Translations under genes and position numbers: made by a program | Part shown: positions 1 to 8,762 of the stretch, piece after piece | Layout of the letters: each line of letters starts with the position of its first letter | How positions within the stretch are numbered: position 1 is the first letter of the stretch | Notes under the pieces: generated by a model | What the model saw: the letters and a program-made list of their open reading frames with translations, nothing else | Database searches by the model: none | Told to the model about the DNA's origin: nothing | NCBI GenBank assembly: GCA_965198045.1 | Contig: CBDAOL010000012.1 | Coordinates: 310,001 to 374,000, forward strand | Reading direction: 5' to 3' | Source: CBDDEC01 sp965198045 | Lineage (GTDB): Bacteria; Chloroflexota; Dehalococcoidia; UBA2979 | Length of the DNA: 64,000 nt

Positions 1-727
1 TCGCGTCGATCGAGAGGCGGTCGCGGGGGTCCGAGCCAGCGGTGATGTCGAGGAAGAGCGCGGCGTCGGCGACCGTGCGCGAGATCGGGCCGTTGTGCGA
101 CAGCGGCGAGCTCGGCGGGTAGAGCGGGACCAGGCCCCATGAGGGCTTCAGACCGTAGACACCGCAGAACCCCGTCGGGATGCGGATCGAGCCAGCGCCG
201 TCCGACCCCTGGGCGAGGGGTCCCACGCCGGCAGCCACATGTGCCGCCGCGCCTCCGCTCGAACCCCCGGAGGTACGCCCGTGCTTCCACGGGTTGTGCG
301 TGGTGCCGGTGACCGGGCTGGTCGTTTCGCCCTTCCACCCGAGTTCGGGGGTCGTTGTCTTCCCGAGCAAGACGCCGCTGGCCTCGTAGAGCCGATCGTT
401 CATCGGCCCGTCCTCGTCGGGGATCCAATCCGGGTCGATCGTCGATCCGTGCGCCGTACGGATGCCGGCGGTGACCGTCAGGTCCTTCAGCGAGAATGGG
501 ACGCCAGCAAGCGGCCCGGCATCGCCAGCCGCGTAGGCAGCCTCGGCGGTCCGCGCCTGTTCGAGGGCGAGTTCCGGCGTCACGGTGACGAACGCGTTGA
601 TCCGCGGCTCGACCGCGTCGAGGCGGCGCAGCACTGCCTCTGTCACCTCGATGGGTGACAGCTGCTTCGTGCGGTACGCCTCGATCAGATCGAGGGCGGA
701 GCGGTAGCCGATCTCGGTGTCGTTCAT
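1..727 (-). CDS. Amidase signature family hydrolase, partial (C-terminus beyond window)
   Basis: The reading frame starts at ATG 727 and runs off the left edge, giving the first 242 residues of an enzyme usually 450-500 long. The amidase-signature catalytic elements are visible: Lys81 in PFSLKD, the cis-Ser in GGSSGG (about 154-159), and the acyl Ser180 in GSDGAGSIRIP. The family hydrolyses amide bonds of small substrates through a Ser-cisSer-Lys triad in the cytoplasm; the substrate cannot be told from sequence. It is divergent from the RidA-like gene at 774. A second, unlinked amidase lies at 55268. Confidence 0.93.
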   Translation of the reverse strand, partial: MNDTEIGYRSALDLIEAYRTKQLSPIEVTEAVLRRLDAVEPRINAFVTVTPELALEQARTAEAAYAAGDAGPLAGVPFSLKDLTVTAGIRTAHGSTIDPDWIPDEDGPMNDRLYEASGVLLGKTTTPELGWKGETTSPVTGTTHNPWKHGRTSGGSSGGAAAHVAAGVGPLAQGSDGAGSIRIPTGFCGVYGLKPSWGLVPLYPPSSPLSHNGPISRTVADAALFLDITAGSDPRDRLSIDA

Positions 728-773
728 GGCCGCCGTACCAAACGGCCAAGCGCCGCTCCGCAGGGAGCGGCCG

Positions 774-1181
774 ATGTTGAAGGGTCCGACCGTGCCGATT
801 GAACGCATCAACCCGGACGGCCTGCCCTCGGGTCCCGACCTGACGCAGGTGGTCAGAGCCTCGGGCGGGACGACGCTCTACCTCTCGGGGCAGGTGCCAT
901 ACGACGCGAACAGCGAACTGATCGGCGCGGGTGACCGCGACGCACAGGCGAAGGCCGCGATGGCGAACCTCGAGGTCGCGCTGGCCGCCGCGGGCGCGAC
1001 GTTCAGCGACGTCGTCAAGATGACGGTCCATATCGTCGGTTACGACGAGTCCATGGCTCCGGCGCTGGGGCCCGTCCTGTCGCTGCCGGACCCCGCGCCC
1101 GCGATCACCTGGGTAGGCGTGGCGGCACTGGGGCGCGACGAGATGCTGATCGAGATCGACGCGACGGCCGTCCTCGACTGA
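774..1181 (+). CDS. RidA/YjgF/UK114 family protein lacking the canonical arginine
   Basis: A 135-residue protein of the Rid (YER057c/UK114) fold. ATG 774 is chosen over upstream ATGs because AGGGAG sits 6 bases before it and the protein then has normal family length. Canonical RidA removes reactive enamine/imine intermediates using an Arg in a PARS-type motif near the C-terminus. Aligning the end (LIEIDA with LVEIEA) puts Thr of AITWVGV where that Arg should be. It is therefore probably a non-canonical Rid subgroup without standard imine deaminase activity. It is divergent from an amidase and close to other amide and ring-cleavage hydrolases, so a role with nitrogenous catabolites is possible but inferred. 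Confidence 0.9.
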   Translation: MLKGPTVPIERINPDGLPSGPDLTQVVRASGGTTLYLSGQVPYDANSELIGAGDRDAQAKAAMANLEVALAAAGATFSDVVKMTVHIVGYDESMAPALGPVLSLPDPAPAITWVGVAALGRDEMLIEIDATAVLD

Positions 1182-1204
1182 GCGCTAGAACATCGCGATT
1201 GGGT

Positions 1205-2089
1205 TCACTGGGCTGCCTGTGCCGCCTTCGACGCGGAGCGGTGGGCCATGAACGTGAACTCGTAGCGACCCTCCTCGGCGCAGGCTTCGGCGAGCGGTTC
1301 GAGCAGCGCGTTGTCGAGCAGCGCCACGCCGAAGTTGAACAGGACGCCGTGCATTGGCCAGCGCAGGCCCTCGGCGTTCGGACGCGCGTCCATCAGGTCC
1401 CAGCCGAGGATGGACACGTCGTGCTCGCGCACGAACGGCGCGCACGAGGCGTGCAGGCCGGGTCCGCTGTCCCCCTCCGGCACCGGGTGATCGGCGACGT
1501 AGGCGGTGTGGCCGCTGTGCACGATCAGCGCGTCGCCGGGCCGCACCTCGACGCCCTGCGCTGCAGCGATCGCTTCGAGTTCCTCGCCGTGCACCGGGCG
1601 GTCCTGCGTCACGTAAGGCTCGCCGCGGTGTTTGACCACGTCGAGGAGCACGCCGCGTGTGACGATGCCGTGACGCCACGCAGTGACATCGGCGAAGGTC
1701 GCCCCGGTCGACTGCAACGTCTCGCGTGGGTCACGCCCGTTCCAGAGCTTGTCGCCCTCCCAGACGTGGCACAGGGCGTCGATGTGCGTCATCGATTGCC
1801 CGTGGTAGATGAAGCCGTAGTGGTCGACGACGACCCCAGCACGCGGGCCAAAGAACATCTGCATGAAGTGCTGCGCCGGGTTCTGGTTGCGCGGGCCCGG
1901 GACCTTGGGATACGGTCGGTTCATCGAGACGGTGCGGCCGTTCTGGACCAGCGCCACCGCCTTGAGGCGCTTCTCGTCCGTGACCAGGTTGAGCGCGCCC
2001 ACCTCATCGTCATCGCCCCAGCGACCCCAGTTGCGGTTCGCTTCGTAGTAGGCCTGGATGGTCGGTCCGTCCGTTGGGTAGTCGACCAT
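1205..2089 (-). CDS. Cyclase family protein (kynurenine-formamidase-like metal hydrolase)
   Basis: A 294-residue protein of the cyclase family (PF04199 type), metal-dependent hydrolases that include bacterial kynurenine formamidase. The family metal-site region appears as YHGQSMTHIDALCHVW, corresponding to the HxGTHxDxPxH motif, with a second conserved part DALIVHSGH. The length is slightly above formamidase and typical of environmental cyclase family members with the N-terminal NWGRWG...GALN segment. It follows the alcohol dehydrogenase gene on the same strand by about 57 bases and converges on the RidA-like gene. The substrate is unknown; an amide or lactone of a small acid is likely. Confidence 0.88.
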   Translation of the reverse strand: MVDYPTDGPTIQAYYEANRNWGRWGDDDEVGALNLVTDEKRLKAVALVQNGRTVSMNRPYPKVPGPRNQNPAQHFMQMFFGPRAGVVVDHYGFIYHGQSMTHIDALCHVWEGDKLWNGRDPRETLQSTGATFADVTAWRHGIVTRGVLLDVVKHRGEPYVTQDRPVHGEELEAIAAAQGVEVRPGDALIVHSGHTAYVADHPVPEGDSGPGLHASCAPFVREHDVSILGWDLMDARPNAEGLRWPMHGVLFNFGVALLDNALLEPLAEACAEEGRYEFTFMAHRSASKAAQAAQ

Positions 2090-2146
2090 CGGTCCATCTC
2101 TCCACGCGGCGCCGCCGCGACTCGATCCTGCCCTTCTCGTCTCGCG

Positions 2147-3241
2147 TTAGTCGTCGAAGACGATCACCCCTCGTCCGTTCTCACCGCGCTCGAGGGCCGC
2201 GAAGCCCTCGTTGATCTCGTCGAGCGGATAGCGGCGTTGCACCAGCTCGTCGACGAGCACGTCGCCGCGCAGGTAGAGGTCGACGAGCGTCTTGAAGCTC
2301 TCGTGCGGGCTCGCCGAGCCGTAGTAGGCGCCGACGACCGTCTTCTGCGCTCGCACGAGGTCGACGAGGTCGATGCCGGCGCGGTCGCCGAGAGGCGCGA
2401 GCCCGGCGATGACGGCGACGCCGTTCTTGCCGAGCGCTCCCACCGCGTTCTGCGTCGTCTCGATCGCCCCGAACGTGTCGAGGGCAAGGTCGACGCCGCC
2501 CGTGAGGTCACGAATCGCCTCGATCGGATCTTCGTTCGACGCGTCCACGCCGTCCGTCGCGCCGAAGCGCTTCGCGAACTCGAGCTTCGATTCGTTGAGG
2601 TCGACGGCGATGATGCGCGACGCGCCCATCACGCGCGCGCCCTGGATGGCGTTGAGCCCGACGCCGCCCACGCCGAAGACTGCCACCGTCATGCCCGGCC
2701 GCGCGTTGGGCGCGTTGACGACGGAGCCGAAGCCGGTGGTGACGGAGCAGCCGATCAGCGCCGCCACCTCCATCGGCACTGCGTCGGGCATCGGGAGGCA
2801 GGCCTGTTCCGGGCCGACGAGGCGGTCGGAGAAGACGCCGATCTTCGACATCTGGAAGACCTCGCCGCCGTCGGCGTCGCGGAGGCGGGCCGTGCCGTCG
2901 TACTGGGTCGCGCCAGTCGCGGCGTTGGTGTCGCAGAGCTGCGGGCTGCCCGAGCGACACTGCTGGCAGTGCCCGCAGTTCGAGATGAACGAGAGAATGC
3001 AGCGATCGCCGGGCTTGACGCTGGTGACGCTCGGCCCGACGGCCTCGACGGTGCCGGCGCCCTCGTGGCCCAACACACACGGCAGCGGCACCACCGCGGT
3101 GCCGTGGATGACGTGTTGATCGCTGGCGCAGACGCCTGCCGCGCCTGTTCGTATCAGGACCTCGCCTGCCTTCGGCGGCTCCTGCTCCAGCTCCTCGATC
3201 TCGAGTTGCGTCCCCGGGGTTCTGAGCACTGCCGCCTTCAT
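2147..3241 (-). CDS. Zinc-dependent alcohol dehydrogenase, medium-chain (class III-like)
   Basis: A 364-residue medium-chain dehydrogenase. Catalytic zinc ligands are Cys38 and His59 (GHEGAG) with Cys165. Structural zinc ligands are Cys89, 92, 95 and 103 in the pattern CGHCQQCRSGSPQLC. The Rossmann fingerprint GVGGVG lies near residue 190, followed by IIAVD, whose acidic residue predicts NAD rather than NADP. The start at 3241 is fixed by AGGAG just upstream and by the family N-terminus MKAAVL. Members oxidise alcohols or the S-hydroxymethyl adducts of thiols. It is divergent from the phosphotriesterase-like gene (131 bases between) and upstream of the cyclase gene, so it may share a transcript with the latter. 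Confidence 0.93.
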   Translation of the reverse strand: MKAAVLRTPGTQLEIEELEQEPPKAGEVLIRTGAAGVCASDQHVIHGTAVVPLPCVLGHEGAGTVEAVGPSVTSVKPGDRCILSFISNCGHCQQCRSGSPQLCDTNAATGATQYDGTARLRDADGGEVFQMSKIGVFSDRLVGPEQACLPMPDAVPMEVAALIGCSVTTGFGSVVNAPNARPGMTVAVFGVGGVGLNAIQGARVMGASRIIAVDLNESKLEFAKRFGATDGVDASNEDPIEAIRDLTGGVDLALDTFGAIETTQNAVGALGKNGVAVIAGLAPLGDRAGIDLVDLVRAQKTVVGAYYGSASPHESFKTLVDLYLRGDVLVDELVQRRYPLDEINEGFAALERGENGRGVIVFDD

Positions 3242-3372
3242 CGCCGTCTCCTGTCCGCCCTCGCTCGCTGCTCGCGCCGCTCGGACGCGACGCACATCCT
3301 AGCCCCGGCGCGTCCGCTATGCTGCCGCCACCTCGGACCGCCCTCCGCGGTGCTGACGCGAGAGGAGTCGCC

Positions 3373-4317
3373 ATGGCCACCGTCGAGACTGCCCTCGGAC
3401 CGATCGAGGCGAGCGAGCTGGGCTTCACCCTCAGCCACGAGCACGTCATGACCTCGAACGGCGAAGACATCCGGCACTACCCATGGCTCTATGACCTCGA
3501 TGCCTCCGAGGCGCAGGTGATCGCCGAGCTGTCCGAGGCGAGGGCCGGTGGCGTCGACACGATCATCGACCTGACGACGCCGGACCTCGGTCGCGACGTC
3601 GAGCTCTTCGCGCGCGTCGCAGAGGCGTCGGGCGTCAACGTCGTCGTCGCCACTGGCCTCTGGCGCGACGTGCCTCGATCCTTCTGGACGCGCGACCCGG
3701 ACACGATCGCCGACATCTTCGTCCGCGAGATCGAGGAGGGCATCGGCATCACGTCGATCAAGGCCGGTGGGATCAAGGTGGCGAACGACGCCGGGGGCGT
3801 CACGGACGAGGCCGAGCTGGTGCTTCGTGGTGCGGCGCGTGCCGCGAAGCGCACCGGCGTGCCGATCAGCACGCACCACTGGGCGCCGCTCGAGGTGGGA
3901 CGCCGCCAGGTGGAGGTCTTCCTTGAAGAGGAGGTGCCGATGCATCTCGTCTGTATCGGGCACTCGGCCGACACCACAGACGCCGACTACCTCGAAGACC
4001 TGCTCCAGACCGGGGTCTACATGTCGATGGATCGCTACCCCGGCGGTCCGGGCCGCGTCGGCTGGGAGGATCGCAACGCGACGGTGAAGGAGCTGATCGA
4101 TCGCGGCTGGGCGGAGCGCCTCATGCTTGGTCACGACTACGGGCCGCGCCCGATTCGTGCCGGGGCCGAGGCGCCATCCTCGACCAACCCGACGCGTTAC
4201 CTCTTCGTCTCGACCGTCGCGATCCCGGCGCTGCTCGACGCCGGCGTCGAGCAGGCGACCGTCGACATGATGATGCGCGAGGTGCCTCGGCGCTTCCTCA
4301 CCGGCGAATCGTCGTGA
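3373..4317 (+). CDS. Phosphotriesterase-family metal-dependent hydrolase (amidohydrolase superfamily)
   Basis: A 314-residue TIM-barrel hydrolase of the phosphotriesterase family. Binuclear metal-site residues can be placed: His22 and His24 in SHEHVM, a carboxylated Lys candidate at 130 (TSIKAGG), His168 and His197 (STHHW, CIGHSAD), and Asp255 in LGHDYG. ATG 3373 follows AGAGGAG by about 6 bases and gives the family N-terminus. Family members hydrolyse lactones, phosphotriesters or phosphodiesters; most environmental members are lactonases, so that is the more likely activity here, but the substrate is not readable from sequence. It converges on the aap operon. Confidence 0.92.
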   Translation: MATVETALGPIEASELGFTLSHEHVMTSNGEDIRHYPWLYDLDASEAQVIAELSEARAGGVDTIIDLTTPDLGRDVELFARVAEASGVNVVVATGLWRDVPRSFWTRDPDTIADIFVREIEEGIGITSIKAGGIKVANDAGGVTDEAELVLRGAARAAKRTGVPISTHHWAPLEVGRRQVEVFLEEEVPMHLVCIGHSADTTDADYLEDLLQTGVYMSMDRYPGGPGRVGWEDRNATVKELIDRGWAERLMLGHDYGPRPIRAGAEAPSSTNPTRYLFVSTVAIPALLDAGVEQATVDMMMREVPRRFLTGESS

Positions 4318-4342
4318 GGGGCTAGCGCGCCTCGATGCTTGC

Positions 4343-5092
4343 CTACAGGATCTGCGAGAGGAAGAGCTTGGTGCGGTCCTCCTGTGGGTTCGTGAAGAAG
4401 TGCTCGGGCGTGCCCTCCTCGATGATCTGACCCTCATCGAAGAAGAGGAAGCGGTCGGCGACGCCTCGGGCGAAGCCCATCTCGTGGGTGACCACGATCA
4501 TCGTCATCCCCGACTCGGCGAGCTCGGTCATGACGTCGAGGACCTCTTTTATCATCTCCGGGTCGAGCGCCGAGGTCGGCTCGTCGAAGAGCATGATCTT
4601 CGGCTGCATCGCGAGCGCTCGGGCTATGGCAACACGCTGCTGCTGGCCGCCCGAGAGCTGCGCCGGGAACTTGTCGGCCTGCTCCGGGATGCCCACGCGT
4701 TCGAGGAGCTGCATCGCGAGCGTGTCAGCTTCCTCCTCGCCCAGATGGCGGACCTTCTGTGGCGCGAGGGTGATGTTCCGCTGCACGGAGAGGTGCGGGA
4801 AGAGGTTGAACTGCTGGAAGACCATCCCCACCTCGGCGCGGATAGCCTCGAGGTTGCCGAGGTCGTCGTTCAGCTCGATGCCGTCGATCACGATGCGTCC
4901 CGCGTCGTGGACCTCGAGACGGTTGAGGGTGCGAATGAACGTCGACTTGCCGGAGCCGGAGGGGCCGAACACGACCACCACCTCCTGTTCCTTGACGGTC
5001 GTCGAGATGTCGTTCAGCGCCTGGAAGTCGCCGAAGAACTTGTCGATGTGCTCGACCTCGATGATGTCGCGTGCGTTGGCTGAGACGGCCAT
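4343..5092 (-). CDS. aapP: Polar amino acid ABC transporter, ATP-binding subunit (AapP/GlnQ type)
   Basis: A 249-residue ATPase that energises amino acid import. Walker A GPSGSGKS is at 43-50, with a Q-loop (VFQQFNLF), signature LSGGQQQR, Walker B IMLFDEPTSALD and H-loop VTHEMGF all intact. It belongs to the polar amino acid (HisP/GlnQ/AapP) subfamily. It is the last gene of the four-gene operon, 17 bases after aapM. ATG 5092 is preceded by an AGGAG-like site. Open frame continues upstream through aapM in another frame but has no coding character. Confidence 0.96.
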   Translation of the reverse strand: MAVSANARDIIEVEHIDKFFGDFQALNDISTTVKEQEVVVVFGPSGSGKSTFIRTLNRLEVHDAGRIVIDGIELNDDLGNLEAIRAEVGMVFQQFNLFPHLSVQRNITLAPQKVRHLGEEEADTLAMQLLERVGIPEQADKFPAQLSGGQQQRVAIARALAMQPKIMLFDEPTSALDPEMIKEVLDVMTELAESGMTMIVVTHEMGFARGVADRFLFFDEGQIIEEGTPEHFFTNPQEDRTKLFLSQIL

Positions 5093-5109
5093 AGTTTGAC
5101 TCCTCTGTC

Positions 5110-6303
5110 CTACCGTACGCCGATGCCGAGCTGTCGCTCGATGCGGGCGCTGATGCGGGACATGGTGAATGCGATCGCCCAGAAGACGAGCGCCACGAAC
5201 AGCAGTGACTCGGCCTGCGTGCCGATGAATTCGGGCTGCGCCGGGATCCGCCGCGCCGCGCCGAGGAGGTCGACGAAGCTGAGGACGACCACCAGCGAGG
5301 TGTCCTTCCACAGCGAAACGAAGCGGTTCAAGAGCGCCGGGATCACGATGCGCAGCGCCTGTGGGAGCACGATGAACGTCGTCGTCTGAAACGTGTTGAG
5401 CCCGACCGCGTCCGCGGCCTCGCGCTGGCCTCGAGGGATCGCCTGCAGGCCGCCGCGCACGACCTCGGCGATGTAGGCGGCGGCGAAGCCGCCGATCACC
5501 AGCATCGCGCGCACCACGAGGTCGAGTTCGTCCAGCCCACCGACGGCCGGCATGAAGTCGGGCAGGACCAGCCTGGAGACCGCGAGCCAGAGAATGAGTG
5601 GACCGGCTCGGACGAACTCGATGTAGGCCGTGCAGGCGATGCGGACCACGGGGAGCGAGCTGGCTCGACCGAGCGCGAGCAGGACACCAAGGGGGAAGCC
5701 GATCGCGATGCCGACTGACGCCAGCATCAGGTTCAGCATCACGCCGCCCCAATCGCTGGTGCGTACGCCGTCGCCGAGGTTCAGCAGCACGAGCGCCAGC
5801 GGCAGCACCAGCAGGCCGCCGATGATGGCCGCCCGACGCCCGAGCGTTTCGTACTGCGTGTCGAGCAATACGCGGTGCCCGAGCAGGTAGCCGAACACGG
5901 CCAGCGCCATGGTGATGGCGACCAGCAACGCGTTCGTCCCCTGGAAGATTGTGGCAAAGAGGAAGATCGATGTGAGGAAGCTGATCACGAGCTCCGTACG
6001 CGAGACGGAACTCCAGAGGCCGTAGCCTAGCCCCGCCGAGAGGCCGAGCACGAACAGCGGTGGCCAGAGACGCCACTCCTCGCCTGTCGGGTACGTTGCG
6101 AGAGCGAGCAGCCGTCGGTTGACCTCGACGGACTCCCAGTCCGCCGAGACCAGCACGAAGCGCCCGATGCTGAACATGAGGAACGCGCCGAAGGCGATAG
6201 TCACGATCGTCAACATCGAATTCCAGCGGCTGCTGAAGAGATTCCGTCGCAGCCACAGGGAGCTGGTCGCGAAGATGCTGAGCGGTTCGGTGCGCACGGC
6301 CAT
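5110..6303 (-). CDS. aapM: Amino acid ABC transporter permease (AapM type)
   Basis: A 397-residue inner-membrane permease. It has several N-terminal hydrophobic segments, then the conserved HisM-type core of about 200 residues. The EAA loop that docks on the ATPase reads EVVRGGLQAIPRGQREAADA, about 110 residues from the C-terminus. The long N-terminal extension is characteristic of AapM compared with ordinary GlnP permeases. Its ATG overlaps the TAA of aapQ by one base (TAATG), so the two permeases are translationally coupled and probably form the heterodimeric channel. Confidence 0.95.
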   Translation of the reverse strand: MAVRTEPLSIFATSSLWLRRNLFSSRWNSMLTIVTIAFGAFLMFSIGRFVLVSADWESVEVNRRLLALATYPTGEEWRLWPPLFVLGLSAGLGYGLWSSVSRTELVISFLTSIFLFATIFQGTNALLVAITMALAVFGYLLGHRVLLDTQYETLGRRAAIIGGLLVLPLALVLLNLGDGVRTSDWGGVMLNLMLASVGIAIGFPLGVLLALGRASSLPVVRIACTAYIEFVRAGPLILWLAVSRLVLPDFMPAVGGLDELDLVVRAMLVIGGFAAAYIAEVVRGGLQAIPRGQREAADAVGLNTFQTTTFIVLPQALRIVIPALLNRFVSLWKDTSLVVVLSFVDLLGAARRIPAQPEFIGTQAESLLFVALVFWAIAFTMSRISARIERQLGIGVR

Positions 6304-7472
6304 TACGCACCCACCAGCTGAACGCGGCGGTTGATGTAGTTCATGATCCCGGAGATGGTCCAGCTCATCAGCTGGTACGTGAGGATGATGATCAGGTAGA
6401 CCACCACCGCATGGCCGATCTTATTGATGATGACCGTGCTGATCTGGAAGAGGTCCGCGTAGGCGATGACCGCGGCCAGGCTCGTATTCTTCGTGAGGTT
6501 CAGATATTCGTTCGTCAGTGAAGGGATCATCGAGCGCAACGCCTGCGGCAGGATGATCAGCGACATGCGCTGGTAGCCAGTCAGCCCGACCGCCATCGCA
6601 GCTTCCGTCTGACCTCGCGCTAGTGACTGGATACTCCCACGCACGATCTCGGCGATGAACGAGCCGGTGTACATCACCAGCGCCAGCAGCAGAGCGGCGA
6701 ACTCCGGCGTGATGCCGAGGCCACCCTCGTACTGCCGCGTGAACTCCTGCGCCTGAACGTCCGGCACGTCGATGCCGACGGGACCCAACAGTAGCCCGTA
6801 AGAGACGATCGCGACCGCGAGGAATGTCAGGACGCCGAAGAGGTTCGGTCGCTTGGTCTCGCCCGTGCGGCTCTCCTCGGCAGCCCGTCGCCGCCGTACG
6901 AAGAACGCAGCGACGAGGCCGGCTGCCAGCGCGAGCACCCAGACCACGAACAGATCGTTACGAGGCTCCGGCCAGGGAAGCTGCAGCGCCCGGTTCGAGA
7001 GGTAGACGGTGCCGAACAGGTTCAGCTCGCGGCTGATCTCGGGGAGCTTCAGGAACACCGCCGTGTACCAGAAGATGATCTGCACGAGGACGGGTGTATT
7101 GCGGATGGTCTCGACGTAGACCAGTGCGATCTTGGAGACGAGCCAGTTGTCGGACAGTCTGGACACCCCGGCGATCACGCCGATGACGGTCGCGAGGAAG
7201 ATGCCGACGAGGGCTAGCCGTATGGTGTTCCAGACCGCGCCGAGATAGACGATCCAGCGCGCCTCGTTGCTATCGGGTTCGAACAGCCAACCGTGGCCTG
7301 GCGGGAACCCGGTCGGGCCGGTAATGAAGTCGACATCGAGTTCGAGCTGTAAGGCTCGGTCGATGATGTAGCCAACCAGCAGCGCCAGAAAGAAAGCGAA
7401 GATCGCCTGCCAGACGATCCGCTGCGCGCGTCGACTGCGCCACAGGCGCGGCCGCTGCGTCTGAAGCGCCAC
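6303..7472 (-). CDS. aapQ: Amino acid ABC transporter permease (AapQ type)
   Basis: A 389-residue permease, partner of AapM. It begins with a basic, tryptophan-containing cytoplasmic tail and a transmembrane helix, has a periplasmic insert (EFTRQYEGGLGITPE region), and carries the EAA loop EIVRGSIQSLARGQTEAAMA followed by the LPQALRSMIPS docking helix. The split between a long N-terminal part and a C-terminal core is typical of AapQ. It lies 88 bases downstream of aapJ, a gap filled by a strong hairpin, and is coupled to aapM by a one-base overlap. Confidence 0.95.
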   Translation of the reverse strand: MALQTQRPRLWRSRRAQRIVWQAIFAFFLALLVGYIIDRALQLELDVDFITGPTGFPPGHGWLFEPDSNEARWIVYLGAVWNTIRLALVGIFLATVIGVIAGVSRLSDNWLVSKIALVYVETIRNTPVLVQIIFWYTAVFLKLPEISRELNLFGTVYLSNRALQLPWPEPRNDLFVVWVLALAAGLVAAFFVRRRRAAEESRTGETKRPNLFGVLTFLAVAIVSYGLLLGPVGIDVPDVQAQEFTRQYEGGLGITPEFAALLLALVMYTGSFIAEIVRGSIQSLARGQTEAAMAVGLTGYQRMSLIILPQALRSMIPSLTNEYLNLTKNTSLAAVIAYADLFQISTVIINKIGHAVVVYLIIILTYQLMSWTISGIMNYINRRVQLVGA

Positions 7473-7500
7473 TGCTAGCTACTCGGCTGCTCGGCTCGAT

Positions 7501-7544
7501 ATCACGGAACGGCGGCCCCAAGCGATTGGGGCCGCCGCCGTGAT
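7501..7544 (-). promoter_or_regulatory. Long hairpin between aapJ and aapQ
   Basis: On the minus-strand transcript the gap contains an 11-bp perfect stem (7511-7521 with 7526-7536, loop GCGA) inside an outer 7-bp stem (7501-7507 with 7538-7544). There is no T-run after it. Such elements after binding-protein genes stabilise the upstream mRNA segment or terminate partially, so more binding protein than permease is made. That role is inferred from position. Confidence 0.75.
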
Positions 7545-7560
7545 TCGAATCGTCGCGCCG

Positions 7561-8655
7561 CTAGCGCATCGGCGGCGCGTAGATGGCGCCACCGTCGAGC
7601 CAGCTGGCATTCAACGAGCCCTCTCGGCCGAGGCCGATGGGCGTCAGCGTGCGCTGGTACACCTCATCGAAGTTCCCGACCTGTGAGAGCACGTCCTGCA
7701 TGAAGTCGACATCGATGCCCAGGCCGAAGTCCTCGGCCTCCGCACCCTCGAAGCCGACACCGAGCAGACGCGCGACGTTGCGGTTCGCCGGGCTGGCGGC
7801 CGCCGCGTCGACATTGGCGCTCGTGATGCCGAACTCGTCGGCGATGATCATGCCGAAGACGACCCACTGCACCACTGCGTGCCATTCGCTGTCGTTATCG
7901 GGCGTGACCGGACCGAGCGGCTCCTTGGAGAGGGTCTCTCCCAGGATCACCACGGCATCCGGGCCACCTTCGCTGTCGGGGTAGCTGGCGCGCTGGCCGG
8001 CGAGGTTGGACTTGTCAGCCGTCCAGCCGTCGCAGCGACCCTCGATGAACGCCGCCAGGGTCTCCGTGTCTGCCGCGTCGCCACCGAAGGAGACGGGTGT
8101 GTACGGAAGGCCACGGGCCACGAACTGGTCGTCCAAGTTGCCCTCGGTCGTTGTGCCCGAGGTCACGCAGATCGACGCGCCCGAGAGGTCGGCGATGGAC
8201 GTGATGCCGGAGTCGGCCTTCACCATCATGCCCTGACCGTCATAGAAGGTGGTCGTCACGAAGTCGCCACCCAGGTCGGCATCTCGGCTGGCCGTCCACG
8301 TGGTCGTGCGAATCAGTACGTCGATCTCGCCCGAACTCAGCAGCTCGAAGCGGTTGTCGGCGCTCGCGGCGATGAACTCGACCGCGTCGCTGTCGCCGAG
8401 GACCGCCGCCGCAACAGCGCGGCAGAACTCGACGTCGTTGCCCAGGCGGGTGCCGTCAGAAGCAAGGAACCCGAAGCCGGGCTGCGTCTCTTTGACGCCG
8501 CACCTCAGCTCGCCGCGATCCTGTACTTCGGCGAGGATGCCGCCGCTGCTGCCGCCGTTGTCGCCATCGTCATCGTCATCGCTACACGCGAACAGCAGCA
8601 GAGCAAAGGCCGCCACCGCTACGAGTCCGATGCGGAGCCATCGTTTACTGGTCAC
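7561..8655 (-). CDS. aapJ: Amino acid ABC transporter substrate-binding lipoprotein (AapJ type)
   Basis: A 364-residue periplasmic-type binding protein of SBP family 3. It has a lipoprotein signal: a basic N-terminus (SKRWLR), a hydrophobic stretch and the lipobox LLFAC, then an Asp/Gly-rich linker. The mature part has the AapJ start (LAEVQDRGELRCGV) and the WTADKSNL region. I place the start at GTG 8655 because AGGGGGG lies 5 bases before it; upstream GTG codons at 8685 and 8682 have no such site. It is the first gene of the aap operon and delivers L-amino acids to AapQM. Confidence 0.94.
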   Translation of the reverse strand: MTSKRWLRIGLVAVAAFALLLFACSDDDDDGDNGGSSGGILAEVQDRGELRCGVKETQPGFGFLASDGTRLGNDVEFCRAVAAAVLGDSDAVEFIAASADNRFELLSSGEIDVLIRTTTWTASRDADLGGDFVTTTFYDGQGMMVKADSGITSIADLSGASICVTSGTTTEGNLDDQFVARGLPYTPVSFGGDAADTETLAAFIEGRCDGWTADKSNLAGQRASYPDSEGGPDAVVILGETLSKEPLGPVTPDNDSEWHAVVQWVVFGMIIADEFGITSANVDAAAASPANRNVARLLGVGFEGAEAEDFGLGIDVDFMQDVLSQVGNFDEVYQRTLTPIGLGREGSLNASWLDGGAIYAPPMR

Positions 8656-8762
8656 TGGTTCCCCCCTGTCGGCGGCTTCCACCACCTACGTACATGTGGA
8701 ACTTAAACGAAGCGGGCGCGCCAGCGCGAGTGGCTTCGTTTGAGAACGACATAAGGCCGCCG

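Noticed and set aside
1199..3451. 750-residue open frame on the plus strand
   Set aside because: It lies antisense to the cyclase and alcohol dehydrogenase genes, is rich in His/Arg/Val/Asp as reversed GC-rich genes are, and shows no family motif.
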